NCBI GenBank assembly: GCA_964423405.1
Contig: CAYREY010000014.1
Span: 9,478 to 73,477, forward strand
Direction of reading: 5' to 3'
Source of the DNA: Bog-950 sp964423405
GTDB taxonomy: Bacteria > Bacteroidota > Bacteroidia > Chitinophagales > LD1
DNA length: 64,000 nt
In this document: in pieces, positions 43,620-53,225 of the stretch
How positions within the stretch are numbered: the stretch's first letter is position 1
Layout of the letters: each line of letters opens with the position of its first letter
Position numbers and translations under genes: made by a program
Notes under the pieces: generated by a model
Seen by the model: only the letters and a program-made list of their open reading frames with translations
What the model was told of the DNA's origin: nothing
Databases searched by the model: none

Positions 43620-44837
43620 CTATTTTTTTGCTTGCTGCAGAAACGGATTTTTCTTCCAGATATACGCAGTAGCTGCAATACCCAGCAAAAACATTACAAT
43701 AGATATCACCTCGCTTTGGCGTAAGGCAAGTCCTCCTATATGGTACAGGTCGCGGCCGCTAAGGTCGCGCCATTGTTCAATGGCAAACCGCTGTATGCCT
43801 ATCAATATCATAAATATGGTAAAGATAATACCCGGCTTATAGGTCATTTTTTTGCGTAGTGCCCACAGTATTAAAAATATCGTGGTACACATTAAAAATT
43901 CATACAATGGTGTTGGGTAGGCCGCATAGGTTAAAAAGTGGCAATGCTCCTCTGCACAACCCGGTATTACGTTCTGCGGGTCCATATCAATAATGTTGTG
44001 CTCATAGTGGTTGCTCCACAATAGCTGCGGAAACCAATCGGGTTTGGTATGAGGGTTAGGTAAGCCCCAATCTCCATCGCCCGATACATGGCAACCAATA
44101 CGACCAATACCATTGGCCAGAATAAACCCCGGTGCTACAGCATCAAAAAAATGTGGTATGCTGAATTTTTTACGCCAGGCATAAAATGCAAAACCTGCAC
44201 CGGCACATATCAAACCGCCAAACACCGAAAGCCCGCTGAATAACGAGCCTATAGGGTCATCCCAAAAGTGGGCATAGTCGCCGGGGTTCTCCAGATAGTT
44301 AAAAAATGCGGCACCGCTTACACCCAGCACCATGGCTATTATCACCAGGTCGCCTATACCATCCGATGGGTAGATGGTAATTTTTTTTCTTTCCGGTTTA
44401 GGCAGTTGTTGTTTCTTCTTTTCGTTGTATTGGTAGTAAGCCATGGCCGCACCGCCCAGCAAACCACCTATCAGGCTGCCCTTTGCCGACTGCAGATAAT
44501 CGGCAATACTTAATCCGCTCATCAACTCCTGCTTATAGGCAAACAGGCCAAACAACTTGGCAAATACTACAAACGAAAACAAAAAGTAAACCAGTGTTTC
44601 GGTAGGTGAGGGGGCTTCGCCAACCGTTATCTCCTGTTCTTGCCCTGCCAATAATCCAAGTTGTTCGCGGCGGCGCATTTCTATTACCGCCATGGTAGCA
44701 GCGGCAAAAAAGCCCATTGCTACCCAAAAACCATAACTGTAAATGGGTATAAAACGAAAATCGGCAGCGGGGGACTGATTAAAAAAATGATAGATAAAAT
44801 CGGTTACCTTGGGGTAGCAGCGCAATAGCATAAGCAT
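43620..44837 (-). CDS. lgt: prolipoprotein diacylglyceryl transferase
   Basis: Lgt adds diacylglycerol to the lipobox Cys of prolipoproteins in the inner membrane. The 405-aa product is much longer than the approximately 280-290 aa of E. coli Lgt. An extra segment of about 100 residues (QEQEITVGEAPSPTETLVYF through KKKQQLPKPERKKITIYPSDG) lies before the core. The signature NGIGRIGCHVSGDGDWG is intact, with the essential Arg. The usual HGG is FGG here (LSVFGGLICAG). Several hydrophobic helices are present. A start two codons later (44831) is possible. Confidence 0.9.
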   Translation of the reverse strand: MLMLLRCYPKVTDFIYHFFNQSPAADFRFIPIYSYGFWVAMGFFAAATMAVIEMRRREQLGLLAGQEQEITVGEAPSPTETLVYFLFSFVVFAKLFGLFAYKQELMSGLSIADYLQSAKGSLIGGLLGGAAMAYYQYNEKKKQQLPKPERKKITIYPSDGIGDLVIIAMVLGVSGAAFFNYLENPGDYAHFWDDPIGSLFSGLSVFGGLICAGAGFAFYAWRKKFSIPHFFDAVAPGFILANGIGRIGCHVSGDGDWGLPNPHTKPDWFPQLLWSNHYEHNIIDMDPQNVIPGCAEEHCHFLTYAAYPTPLYEFLMCTTIFLILWALRKKMTYKPGIIFTIFMILIGIQRFAIEQWRDLSGRDLYHIGGLALRQSEVISIVMFLLGIAATAYIWKKNPFLQQAKK

Positions 44838-44869
44838 TGGTTAAATACAGTGCATATATAACGCGCTTT

Positions 44870-44889
44870 CCGGTATAATAATATACCGG
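44870..44889. other. perfect hairpin between mtaB and lgt
   Basis: CCGGTATA-ATAA-TATACCGG is a perfect 8-bp inverted repeat with a 4-nt loop in the 72-bp spacer. It has no T-run, so it may be an mRNA processing or stability structure or a regulatory site rather than a terminator. Confidence 0.5.
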
Positions 44890-44909
44890 TTGTTAAATGC
44901 AGGTTTTGG

Positions 44910-46244
44910 CTATGCTATGGAAAGCTCCAGATGTTTGGTTCCCTTTACATAACCAAAATCCGAGACTTCGTTTAGCCGGATGGTTTGTATGGTGTTCCAC
45001 ATATCCTCTTCGTAAGGTATGCCTGTTTTTATGTAGTTATCGGTAAAGCCATAACGGATACCGCCATCGTTCTCTGCTTCAAACAGTACTTTACGCTCAG
45101 TACCTACGTGCTCGCTATAAAACTTACGGCGTTTTTTCTCGCTTAGTATGCGCAGCATTTTGTTGCGTTCTTTACGCTCTGGTACCGGTACAATAGGCGT
45201 AATGTTCAGCGCCCGTGTGTTCGCACGTTCACTGTAGGTAAACACATGCAGGTACGATACATCCAGCTCGTTTATAAAGTTGTAAGTCTCTAAAAACTGC
45301 TCCTCTGTTTCTCCCGGAAAACCCACTATAACATCTACACCAATACAGGCGTGTGGCATTACCTCTTTAATCTTAGCTACCCGCTCTCGGTATAGTTTGG
45401 TTAAATACTTACGGCGCATCAGCTTCAGTATCTTATCGCTGCCACTTTGCAATGGTATGTGAAAGTGCGGCATAAAGCGTTTGCTCTGCGCCACAAACTC
45501 TATAATCTCGTTGGTAAGCAGGTTCGGCTCTATCGATGATATACGGAACCTTTCTACTTCTTCTATTTTATCCAACTCCAGTGCCAGCTTGTAAAAATTC
45601 TCATCGGTGCGTTCATTGCCATCGGTGGTTTTACCATAGTCGCCCAGGTTTACACCGGTTAGCACAATTTCTTTTACACCGGTGGCAGCTACCTTACGCG
45701 CAACCTCTACCGTATGGGCTATGGTATTGCTGCGGCTTTTGCCTCGCGCCATAGGTATGGTACAAAACGAACAGAAGTAATCGCAGCCATCCTGTACTTT
45801 TAAAAAGCTACGCGTGCGTTCGCCCTGGCTATAGGCATCGGCATAAAACTCTACATTATCTATATCGCCGCTTATTACTACCGGTGCAGTTTGCTCTTCA
45901 AGCTGTTCAATATACTCGTGTATCTTAAATTTTTCATTAGCCCCCAGCACCATGCTTACGCCCTTAATCTTGCTTATTTCTTCGGGTTTTAACTGGGCAT
46001 AGCAACCCACTATTATCACCTTGGAATCCGGGTTTGTTTTCAGTGCATTTTTTACTACCTGCTTGGTTTCTTTATCGGCATTCTCGGTTACGCTACAGGT
46101 GTTTATTATATAATAGTCGGCCCGGTCGCTAAACTCTACCTTCTCAAAACCCTGCTCGGTTAGTATGCGGGCTATAGCCGAGGTTTCAGAAAAGTTGAGC
46201 TTGCAACCCAGGGTATGCAGTGCTATTTTACGGTTGTAATACAT
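44910..46244 (-). CDS. mtaB: tRNA t6A37 methylthiotransferase
   Basis: MtaB is a radical SAM enzyme that adds a methylthio group to t6A37 of tRNA. The 444-aa product from ATG 46244 has an N-terminal UPF0004 domain (IALHTLGCKLNFSETSAIA; conserved Cys in NTCSVT and VGCYAQ), the radical SAM cluster motif DGCDYFCSFCTIP (CxxxCxxC) and a C-terminal TRAM-like domain. The CKLNFSET start and overall length fit MtaB better than MiaB or RimO. The upstream in-frame Met at 46271 is not needed. Confidence 0.92.
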   Translation of the reverse strand: MYYNRKIALHTLGCKLNFSETSAIARILTEQGFEKVEFSDRADYYIINTCSVTENADKETKQVVKNALKTNPDSKVIIVGCYAQLKPEEISKIKGVSMVLGANEKFKIHEYIEQLEEQTAPVVISGDIDNVEFYADAYSQGERTRSFLKVQDGCDYFCSFCTIPMARGKSRSNTIAHTVEVARKVAATGVKEIVLTGVNLGDYGKTTDGNERTDENFYKLALELDKIEEVERFRISSIEPNLLTNEIIEFVAQSKRFMPHFHIPLQSGSDKILKLMRRKYLTKLYRERVAKIKEVMPHACIGVDVIVGFPGETEEQFLETYNFINELDVSYLHVFTYSERANTRALNITPIVPVPERKERNKMLRILSEKKRRKFYSEHVGTERKVLFEAENDGGIRYGFTDNYIKTGIPYEEDMWNTIQTIRLNEVSDFGYVKGTKHLELSIA

Positions 46245-46480
46245 CGGGGCGCGAAGATAGCAAAATACCACTTTAATAGCCTGACTTAAAGCAGCTATTA
46301 GCCATTATAATAAGTTGTTAAAATACACCGTTTTTTATGCCTTGCCTACACCCTTGTCTTTTAACTTGCTTATTATTAGTTGTTTATGCCTATGCTCTGC
46401 CTATACCCCTCTGCTTATTTTGCCTACACCCGGCCATTTTTATAAATTAAATAAAAATTATATTTGTTTGGTGTATTAAA

Positions 46481-46690
46481 CAAAACCCCGCCACAACATT
46501 GTTGGGCGGGGTAAACTAAAAAGCGTCCTGGCGCTNNNNNNNNNNNNNNNNNNNNNNNNNNNNNNNNNNNNNNNNNNNNNNNNNNNNNNNNNNNNNNNNN
46601 NNNNNNNNNNNNNNNNNNNNNNNNNNNNNNNNNNNCAAAACCCCGCCACAACATTGTTGGGCGGGGTAAACTAAAAAGCGTCCTGGCGCT
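46481..46690. other. assembly gap (100 N) between two identical 55-bp copies
   Basis: Positions 46536-46635 are exactly 100 Ns. The 55 bp before the gap (46481-46535) and the 55 bp after it (46636-46690) are identical. Identical contig ends of a k-mer length joined by a fixed number of Ns is the usual mark of a scaffolder joining overlapping contigs, so the real sequence probably has one copy and no gap. Confidence 0.85.
46636..46690 (-). terminator. tandem terminators after the T9SS type A gene
   Basis: On the minus strand, directly after the stop, AGCG-CCAGGA-CGCT is followed by TTTT. Then CCCCGCC pairs with GGCGGGG (with inner CAACA/TGTTG pairing), followed by TTTTG. The same sequence is repeated before the N gap at 46481-46535. 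Confidence 0.8.
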
Positions 46691-49159
46691 TTATCGATGT
46701 ATAACCAATCTTACACTGCGTTGTAGGGTGGGTGTGGTAATATGGCACAGGTACACCGCATCGGCTATGCCCGATATATCAATGGTATTAAGCATACCGG
46801 CCTGCAAGGCTTGCTTTAATACTACACTCCCCTGCATATTATACATGGTTAGCGTAGCATCACTGGTACTTATACCGGTTATGTACAGTTGCTGGCCATT
46901 GTTGGGGTTGGGGAACAACTGCAATTTCATATCGTTTCCAATAGCAGGTTCCTCATTTACACTGGTAGTAGTTTCATCTGTTTTAGAAGCACCCATTACA
47001 TAAGGCCCCAGCCAGTCGCTCCACAAACCAGCACTACATTCATCGCGTACGTACCAGGTAAAGCCCGGTGTGTTACCGCTGCTGAAGAAGTGAGTTGGGT
47101 TGGTAGGGCTTTGTGTACGGTAGTAACCACTGGTTTGCGATATTGGCGCGCCGTTAGGCGAAGTAATATTCATACCGGCAGCTATCTGGTATCTTTTACT
47201 GCCATCCAGGTATAGCGGCGAATCCCACTTTACTATCAGCACCGTGCCCGATGTTACAAATATACCCTGGTTGGTAGGGGCTGCGCAGGCATTGCCACCA
47301 CCCGGTGTGGTAAACTCGTTCCAGGTGGTAAAGTCAGTACTATCGCCATTGGGGCAATATTGTTTTACCCGCCAATTGTAAGTAGTGCCCGGCGATAATC
47401 CGCTCACCGTTTCGGCAAAGTTGTAACCGGTGGTGGCTGGTACTTCGTAGGCAGTAGTGCCGCCGGTAGCTTGGTTGCGTACTTCTAACATGGCCGCCGT
47501 GTTGTTGTTTACACTTACCCAGTTAAGCACTGCCGTGGTACCGGTAACGGTGCCCACACTCATGTTAGCAGCTATAGGCGCAGTGCAGGCAAGTGGTGTA
47601 ATAGTGTAAGGCCCTGCCCAGGTGGTAGTATCGCACATGCCACATATCTCGCGTACGTACCAGGTTAAGTTGCCTACGCCCGCTTCGGCAAATAAATTGT
47701 GCGAGCGTATGGTGCCGCTAACGTTAGCAGGTTGTATAACATACACCGGTGAGTATATGCCGGCCTCTGGCGATGTAATACCAACACCATAACTCAACTG
47801 GTAAGGTTTGTTGGTTTCGGTAGTGTATATACTGTTCCAGCTCAGCCTTGCATTCTGCGTGTTTAGTACTGTAGTTGCTAAATCAGTAGGGGCGGTACAA
47901 CCCGGCGATGTATATGTGGTGCCGGTAATGTAGTCGCTGTACTTATTTACCCCGCATTGCTCGCGTATTTTGTAGGTAAAAAAAGTACCGGTAGGCAGGC
48001 ATGTTACAGTACGGCTCATAGGTGTGCCGGTAATGTTGCCGCCAAAGTTGTAGGTGGCTGTACTACCTGTTGGTGTTAGTTCAATCTCGTAACCATAGTT
48101 GCTTACACCGGCTGTTGTTACCCCTGGTTCCCAACCAATGCTTACTGTGCTGCCACTACTACCTAAGTGCTGAGGTGTAGTAGGTGCAGGGCAATCATCG
48201 GGCAGGGTTGTAAAGCAGTAATGCGGGCTTGGTTCGGTGCTAACGCCCGGGCCGCAATGCTCCTGTAAATTGAAACAGTAATTTCTGCCGGCTGTAAGGC
48301 CCGTAAATTCAACCGATACAGTTGTGTTACTGCCATAGGGCTCGGCGATGTTGCGTACAATAGTGCCGTTTACACCGTCGGTTCTTACCAGTATGGTGTA
48401 ACTGGTAGCCCCGCTGTTAAACTTAGGCCAGGTAAACGTAGCACTGTGTTTGGTAATATTGGTTAGCCATTGTATTTGCAAAAGTACAGGCGTGCCGCAT
48501 GACTCAACCGCAGGTGGTGTTACACTGCTACCCCAGGCAAAACCATCATTACTGCCGCCCTTGTAAGGGTTAAAGGCTGCTGCCGAAGGTGTAATACGTG
48601 AGTTAGCAAAACCATCATTGTTACCGCCGGCAAATATGTTGAAAGTAGCTGCTGGTAGTAAACGGCTGTTACCAAATCCATCGTTACTGCCACCGGTAAA
48701 CAGGTTAACCGGTACGGGCGAGTAGCCATTATGCCACGCAAAGCCGTCGTTTGTTCCGCCTGCATACATATTAAATGCCGCCGCAGGGGTTAGTGCCGAT
48801 GCACTTTGTCCATCGTTTGTTCCACCCGCATACATATTAAAATTTGTTGCAGTGGTATTGTAGCAGGCATAGCCATCGTTCTTGCCGCCGTTATACATGT
48901 TTACAGTTACTGGCGAATAGCCATTGTGCCAGGCAAAGCCATCGCTGCTGCCACCTTTAAATGGGTTAAAGGTAGATGGGGCTGCCAGCTTACCCGCTGC
49001 ATAACCATCGCCATAGCTCCATTGGTTATACATATCGGCGCCATAGCTACGCTCTATCTTAGATGCACTATTGCCATCGTTGCCCCCGCCGTTGAAGTTA
49101 GGTTGGGCAATACCTGTAATAGTTGCAAGTAGGCTTGTTATTAATAGGCTCCATTTCAT
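46691..49159 (-). CDS. secreted T9SS type A protein with NDG repeats and fibronectin III domains
   Basis: This 822-aa protein from ATG 49159 has a signal peptide (MKWSLLITSLLATITGIAQ). The N-terminal 200 residues hold about nine copies of a short motif GGxNDGFA (e.g. FNMYAGGTNDGFAWHNGYSP), spaced 20-30 residues apart. Four or more fibronectin III-like domains follow (YTILVRTDGVNGT; NYNWRVKQYCPNGDST-type strands with Cys). The C-terminal sorting domain is type A (LQLFPNPNNGQQLYITGIS ... RSVRLVIHR). It is probably a surface or extracellular protein of unknown function. It is followed by tandem terminators. Confidence 0.85.
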   Translation of the reverse strand: MKWSLLITSLLATITGIAQPNFNGGGNDGNSASKIERSYGADMYNQWSYGDGYAAGKLAAPSTFNPFKGGSSDGFAWHNGYSPVTVNMYNGGKNDGYACYNTTATNFNMYAGGTNDGQSASALTPAAAFNMYAGGTNDGFAWHNGYSPVPVNLFTGGSNDGFGNSRLLPAATFNIFAGGNNDGFANSRITPSAAAFNPYKGGSNDGFAWGSSVTPPAVESCGTPVLLQIQWLTNITKHSATFTWPKFNSGATSYTILVRTDGVNGTIVRNIAEPYGSNTTVSVEFTGLTAGRNYCFNLQEHCGPGVSTEPSPHYCFTTLPDDCPAPTTPQHLGSSGSTVSIGWEPGVTTAGVSNYGYEIELTPTGSTATYNFGGNITGTPMSRTVTCLPTGTFFTYKIREQCGVNKYSDYITGTTYTSPGCTAPTDLATTVLNTQNARLSWNSIYTTETNKPYQLSYGVGITSPEAGIYSPVYVIQPANVSGTIRSHNLFAEAGVGNLTWYVREICGMCDTTTWAGPYTITPLACTAPIAANMSVGTVTGTTAVLNWVSVNNNTAAMLEVRNQATGGTTAYEVPATTGYNFAETVSGLSPGTTYNWRVKQYCPNGDSTDFTTWNEFTTPGGGNACAAPTNQGIFVTSGTVLIVKWDSPLYLDGSKRYQIAAGMNITSPNGAPISQTSGYYRTQSPTNPTHFFSSGNTPGFTWYVRDECSAGLWSDWLGPYVMGASKTDETTTSVNEEPAIGNDMKLQLFPNPNNGQQLYITGISTSDATLTMYNMQGSVVLKQALQAGMLNTIDISGIADAVYLCHITTPTLQRSVRLVIHR

Positions 49160-49227
49160 AAGCAAATGTTTTAAGTACAATAGTTAAATACACATTCTTT
49201 GTAGTATTCAACTTGCTTTTGTAATGG

Positions 49228-50763
49228 TTATTTAATAACGCCTCTTATGCCCTGCTGTGCCGGAAAAGATGAAGTTGGTCCGCTTGAACGGTAAAGCAAA
49301 TCGGTAGGTTGTGCAAAAAGAGGTAGTGTAGAACCCGGCACTCCCAAGGGCTCAATTTTAGATACAGTAAAAGCCGTATATGTTAACTCAGCTCCTGTAT
49401 AGCCATCGCTGTTTACAATACCATCGCCATGTGTGCCGTTCCATAGCGACCACGCCAGGCCATAACCATATCCGGTATGGGGTTCAAAGCAGCTATTGCT
49501 TAACTCCATTACGCCATAATAGCTACCGCCGCTGTTTAGCCTGGTAGAACCCGTAGGCTTGGCAAATGCTCCATTACGGGTGCCGGCATTGCTACCTGGT
49601 CCGTTTACTACAGTAGTACTTGTTTCATTGGCGCCATATCTGTCGTAATCTAAAGTAACCTCGTTTTTGGTTGTATTACCCCAGGCATATTCACCCTGTA
49701 CCGGTACCAACGGCCCTCGGCAGGCCTTTTCGTATTCATAACCGGTCATTGGGCGCAGGCCAGCCCAATCCAGGTATGCCAATACATCTATCATTTTTTC
49801 AACCAGCACACCATTATTCTGCCCATCGTTGGCTTCGTTAAAAATACCGTTGCGGTTGGCATCGCAACCAAATACAGCAGGCTCTGTTAACGATGTAAAG
49901 GTGGCCGATGTTACAGCCCATGACGGGCTTCCGTATGAGAGCGCACCCGATGACTTGTTTACAAAATCGTAACCCGGGGCCAGTATATTCTGCTGCGTGC
50001 GGGTAAGGGTATTCATAAACTCGCAGTAGGCTTCGTTGCTCAATTCGTATTTCATAATAAAATATTCAGCTACACCATTCGGGTAAGTAGATGAAACAGC
50101 TATATGCATGTTGTTGAGGTAAGTAGTGGCGGTAAGCCCGGTGCCACCACCTACACTGGTTACGTTTAATGGGGCATTGGTGGTTAGGTTGGTTTTTATA
50201 TAGGATGTACTGCTGCCATCGCCCGCCCAAAAACTGCCCTGCGGTATATCCACCATCTCCAGCGCATATACTCTAAACTCTGGATTGGCTAAAGTTACAC
50301 CAGCAGGTAACGTTACCACTACATTAAAACTCATAGCCACGTTGTACACACCAGCATATTCGGGGTTGTTTTGTGTGGCAGCACTGGTGCCTTTTTGCCG
50401 GCGTACCATATAGCCGGTTACCGGGCCGGTGGTAATGCCGGTTTTTTTAGCCTGCACATCAAACTGTACCCCCGGTGTATTAAGTGTATCGGCTATGCTT
50501 GCAGGTACGTTATTGGCAGATCCCGGGTTAGCCAGCACAGCATGCTGCCATTCAGAGTTGGTTATATCTTTATACTTTACAAACAGCCAGGTTGCATCTC
50601 TAAACTGGCCGCTGCCATCATGCCAGCTGTTATCCCAGGCCAGGCTAATGTTTAGCTGCTTGGTAGTGGGGTTATAGCTGTTCAGTTTTACTCGTATGTT
50701 ATTGGCCCACATACAAAGCGGCAGGGCAAAGGCCGCTATTAAAAGAAGAAATTTGTTTTTCAT
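49228..50763 (-). CDS. formylglycine-generating-enzyme-like (SUMF1) exported protein
   Basis: This 511-aa protein has a signal peptide (MKNKFLLLIAAFALPLCMWA), an N-terminal beta-rich domain of about 150 residues (IRVKLNSYNPTTKQLNISLAWDNSWHDG), and an FGE-sulfatase/SUMF1 domain from about VDIPQGSFWAGDG. That domain contains FIMKYELSNEAYCEFMNTL, LRPMTGYEYEKACRG and GVMELSNSCFEP. No sulfatase is nearby and I see no clear catalytic Cys pair, so it may be a binding protein of the C-type-lectin-like fold rather than an active enzyme. It lies 68 bp upstream of the T9SS type A gene in the same direction; the products may act together. Confidence 0.8.
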   Translation of the reverse strand: MKNKFLLLIAAFALPLCMWANNIRVKLNSYNPTTKQLNISLAWDNSWHDGSGQFRDATWLFVKYKDITNSEWQHAVLANPGSANNVPASIADTLNTPGVQFDVQAKKTGITTGPVTGYMVRRQKGTSAATQNNPEYAGVYNVAMSFNVVVTLPAGVTLANPEFRVYALEMVDIPQGSFWAGDGSSTSYIKTNLTTNAPLNVTSVGGGTGLTATTYLNNMHIAVSSTYPNGVAEYFIMKYELSNEAYCEFMNTLTRTQQNILAPGYDFVNKSSGALSYGSPSWAVTSATFTSLTEPAVFGCDANRNGIFNEANDGQNNGVLVEKMIDVLAYLDWAGLRPMTGYEYEKACRGPLVPVQGEYAWGNTTKNEVTLDYDRYGANETSTTVVNGPGSNAGTRNGAFAKPTGSTRLNSGGSYYGVMELSNSCFEPHTGYGYGLAWSLWNGTHGDGIVNSDGYTGAELTYTAFTVSKIEPLGVPGSTLPLFAQPTDLLYRSSGPTSSFPAQQGIRGVIK

Positions 50764-50921
50764 AACAATAATGTTTGATGGTTATACAATTTGTAGGGCA
50801 AATGTGCCCCGAACCGGGCTGGTGTTTTGGCCGTTTGTGCCAAATGCGGTAGCCGTTGTGCCAAATGCAGCTGTGGCTGTTTTAAATGTTTTTTGTTGTA
50901 TGGCTTTTGTTCTATTTTAAC
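50764..50921. promoter_or_regulatory. divergent regulatory region with short direct and inverted repeats
   Basis: This spacer separates the SUMF1-like gene (minus) and the hybrid kinase (plus). It has two near-identical copies of GCCGTTTGTGCCAAATGC (50830-50847 and, one base shorter, 50852-50868), an inverted repeat TTTGGC-N7-GCCAAA (50826-50844) and a small hairpin GGGCA-N4-TGCCC near 50792. These look like binding sites of a regulator, possibly serving both genes; which one is not known. Confidence 0.4.
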
Positions 50922-53225
50922 ATGGTGGAGATACAACAGATAACAGAGGCTTTGGAGCTGGCAGAGGCGTACCGTAATAACCAACCCGATAAGGGGTTGC
51001 AACTATTGTTGCCCGCCTGGGAGGCTTATGTGCAAGCTTGTTTGTACGATAATACGGTACAGGTAAAAATGCCCCGCCTGCTTTTTTCACTGTATTTAAA
51101 AACCGGTGCCAACGGGCTGGACCAAACAATTGCGCTGGCCGATAAATACCTACAGTATAGCCAGGTACAGCAAAACGAATTGCTGCATGCCGAGATGTTG
51201 TATCTTAAATCAAAAGCATTGCGCTACGGCGGGCAGTATAAACCTGCACTTGCATTGGCGTTGCAAGCCCTTGTGGTTTTCGAAAAATACGGATTCGAAA
51301 AAGGAAATTACATAGAGGTAGTGGCCGGGTTAACATATAATTGTTTGCTGCTGGTTGAATATGAAAATGCCTTCAGGTATAACCGCCAGCATTTCGATTT
51401 GGCCGTGAGAGACGATGATAAGCACCAGCAGGCTATTGCCCTATACTATTTAAGTGTGTTACATGGGCGCATTGGTAATATGCACGAATCGGTTATTACA
51501 ACTGTACAAACTATACGCTTTGCACGCTTGCATAATCTCACTCAGCAGTTTATTAGTTGCCATATCGATATGGCTATTATGCTGGATAAATTACAAAAAC
51601 GGAAACTGGCACAAGCCTTTTTTGTAACAGGAATAAAGAACTATGAAAATTCTAAAGATGAGTATGGTTTTATATGGGCCATTTTGCAGTATTTAATGAA
51701 CCAGCACAAGCACAACAACCTGGATGGTATAGTGGCAATAATGCGGCAATACGATAACGTAATTGAACGTAATTACTATGGCCACTACCGGTATATGATA
51801 GCCAACTATCGTTTGCTGGCACTTACACACCAGGGTAAATTAAACGAAGCGGTTGCATTTTTACCCATTTTGCAGCAGGCTTTGGAGCATACTATACAAC
51901 CGTTTGAACGGGGAAATATATTAGATGCTTTATCGTATTACTATGCCCAGCTTGGCGATTATAAGCAAGCGTACGAATATTGTAACAAGGTAGTAGCTAA
52001 TAACGCAGCAGAGTATGATGATGAGCATCGCTCGCGGTTGCGCTCTATACACATACGCCAAAACCTGGCAGATGCCAAACGCGATAAGCAGCAGACCGAG
52101 CAGCTGGCAGAGCTTAAGCAACAGTTTCTGGCACACATCAGCCACGAGATCCGCTCGCCTATGAATGCAATAATCGGCCTTAGCGGTTTGCTGGCCGACG
52201 AAGATTTACCACCCCGGCAAAAAGAAATTGCCGGTATTGTCAGGCGCTCATCCGAAAACCTGCTGAATGTGGTAAACGATGTGCTGGATAATGCCAAAAT
52301 AGAGTCGGGTAAGTTTACTATAGAGAACGTATCCTTTTCGCTGCCCGATTTATTGAATGATGCCATTGCTTTGCTTAAACACAGGGCCGATGAAAAGGGT
52401 ATTACGTTTTTGTACGAACATCAGGCCGGTTTACCCGCCTTCATAACCGGCGACCCTACCCGGTTAAGGCAGGTGCTGGTAAACCTGCTTAACAATGCTG
52501 TAAAATTTACAACGCAGGGTAGTGTAACATTAAGTGTAAAACATATTGCAGATGTAAACGGGCTTGTCAGCATTCAGTTTACAGTAAGCGATACAGGTAT
52601 AGGCATACCGGCAGAGCTTACCAATAAAATATTTTCGGGTTACACACAGGCTACAGCAGGCACTGCCCGTCGGTACGGCGGCACCGGGCTGGGTTTAAAA
52701 ATATCGAAAGAGCTGGTACAGTTAATGGGGGGTAAGTTAACCGTACAGAGCATAGAGGGTAAGGGCAGTACCTTTGGTTTTGTATTGCAATTTGCTATTG
52801 GTGAGCCGCCTGCCGCTACTGGCTTATCGCATCAGTTTGTGTACAGCGGCCCCTATGTATTTAAATTTCTGGTAGCCGACGATCTGGAAGATAATCGTTA
52901 TGTATTCGATATGCTTCTCAAAGCTATTTTTCCTACTGCGCAGGTAACATTGCTAACCAACGGGCAAGAGGCTGTAGATGCTATACATAAAAACAATTAC
53001 GATTTGATAGTGATGGATATTGATATGCCTGTAATGAACGGCATAGAGGCCGCATTAAACATACTGGCCCTAAATCCGCAACAAAAAATACTTGGTTCAT
53101 CGGCCAATGTGGTAGTAAGCCCCGCCGATATACAGGCCTATGGTTTTACCGGTTTTCTGCCTAAACCATTTACACGTTTACAGTTTACCGAAACACTACG
53201 TACGCTGTTGGCTCAGCAACTTTAA
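50922..53225 (+). CDS. cytoplasmic hybrid histidine kinase with TPR sensor
   Basis: This 767-aa protein from ATG 50922 has no transmembrane helix. The N-terminal half (about 1-380) is TPR-like helical repeats (ALALALQALVVFEKYGFEKG; AIALYYLSVLHGRIGN). Next come HisKA with phospho-acceptor His at about residue 408 (FLAHISHEIRSPMNAIIG), HATPase_c with N box LVNLLNNAVKFT and G boxes DTGIGIPAE and YGGTGLGLKI, and a C-terminal receiver with Asp about 699 (VMDIDMPVMNG). The convergent LytTR gene ends in the same TTAA and may be a partner, though hybrid kinases often act alone. Confidence 0.92.
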   Translation: MVEIQQITEALELAEAYRNNQPDKGLQLLLPAWEAYVQACLYDNTVQVKMPRLLFSLYLKTGANGLDQTIALADKYLQYSQVQQNELLHAEMLYLKSKALRYGGQYKPALALALQALVVFEKYGFEKGNYIEVVAGLTYNCLLLVEYENAFRYNRQHFDLAVRDDDKHQQAIALYYLSVLHGRIGNMHESVITTVQTIRFARLHNLTQQFISCHIDMAIMLDKLQKRKLAQAFFVTGIKNYENSKDEYGFIWAILQYLMNQHKHNNLDGIVAIMRQYDNVIERNYYGHYRYMIANYRLLALTHQGKLNEAVAFLPILQQALEHTIQPFERGNILDALSYYYAQLGDYKQAYEYCNKVVANNAAEYDDEHRSRLRSIHIRQNLADAKRDKQQTEQLAELKQQFLAHISHEIRSPMNAIIGLSGLLADEDLPPRQKEIAGIVRRSSENLLNVVNDVLDNAKIESGKFTIENVSFSLPDLLNDAIALLKHRADEKGITFLYEHQAGLPAFITGDPTRLRQVLVNLLNNAVKFTTQGSVTLSVKHIADVNGLVSIQFTVSDTGIGIPAELTNKIFSGYTQATAGTARRYGGTGLGLKISKELVQLMGGKLTVQSIEGKGSTFGFVLQFAIGEPPAATGLSHQFVYSGPYVFKFLVADDLEDNRYVFDMLLKAIFPTAQVTLLTNGQEAVDAIHKNNYDLIVMDIDMPVMNGIEAALNILALNPQQKILGSSANVVVSPADIQAYGFTGFLPKPFTRLQFTETLRTLLAQQL

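Noticed and set aside
46481..46690. Biological 55-bp direct repeat
   Set aside because: Exactly 100 Ns between identical ends points to a scaffolding artefact.
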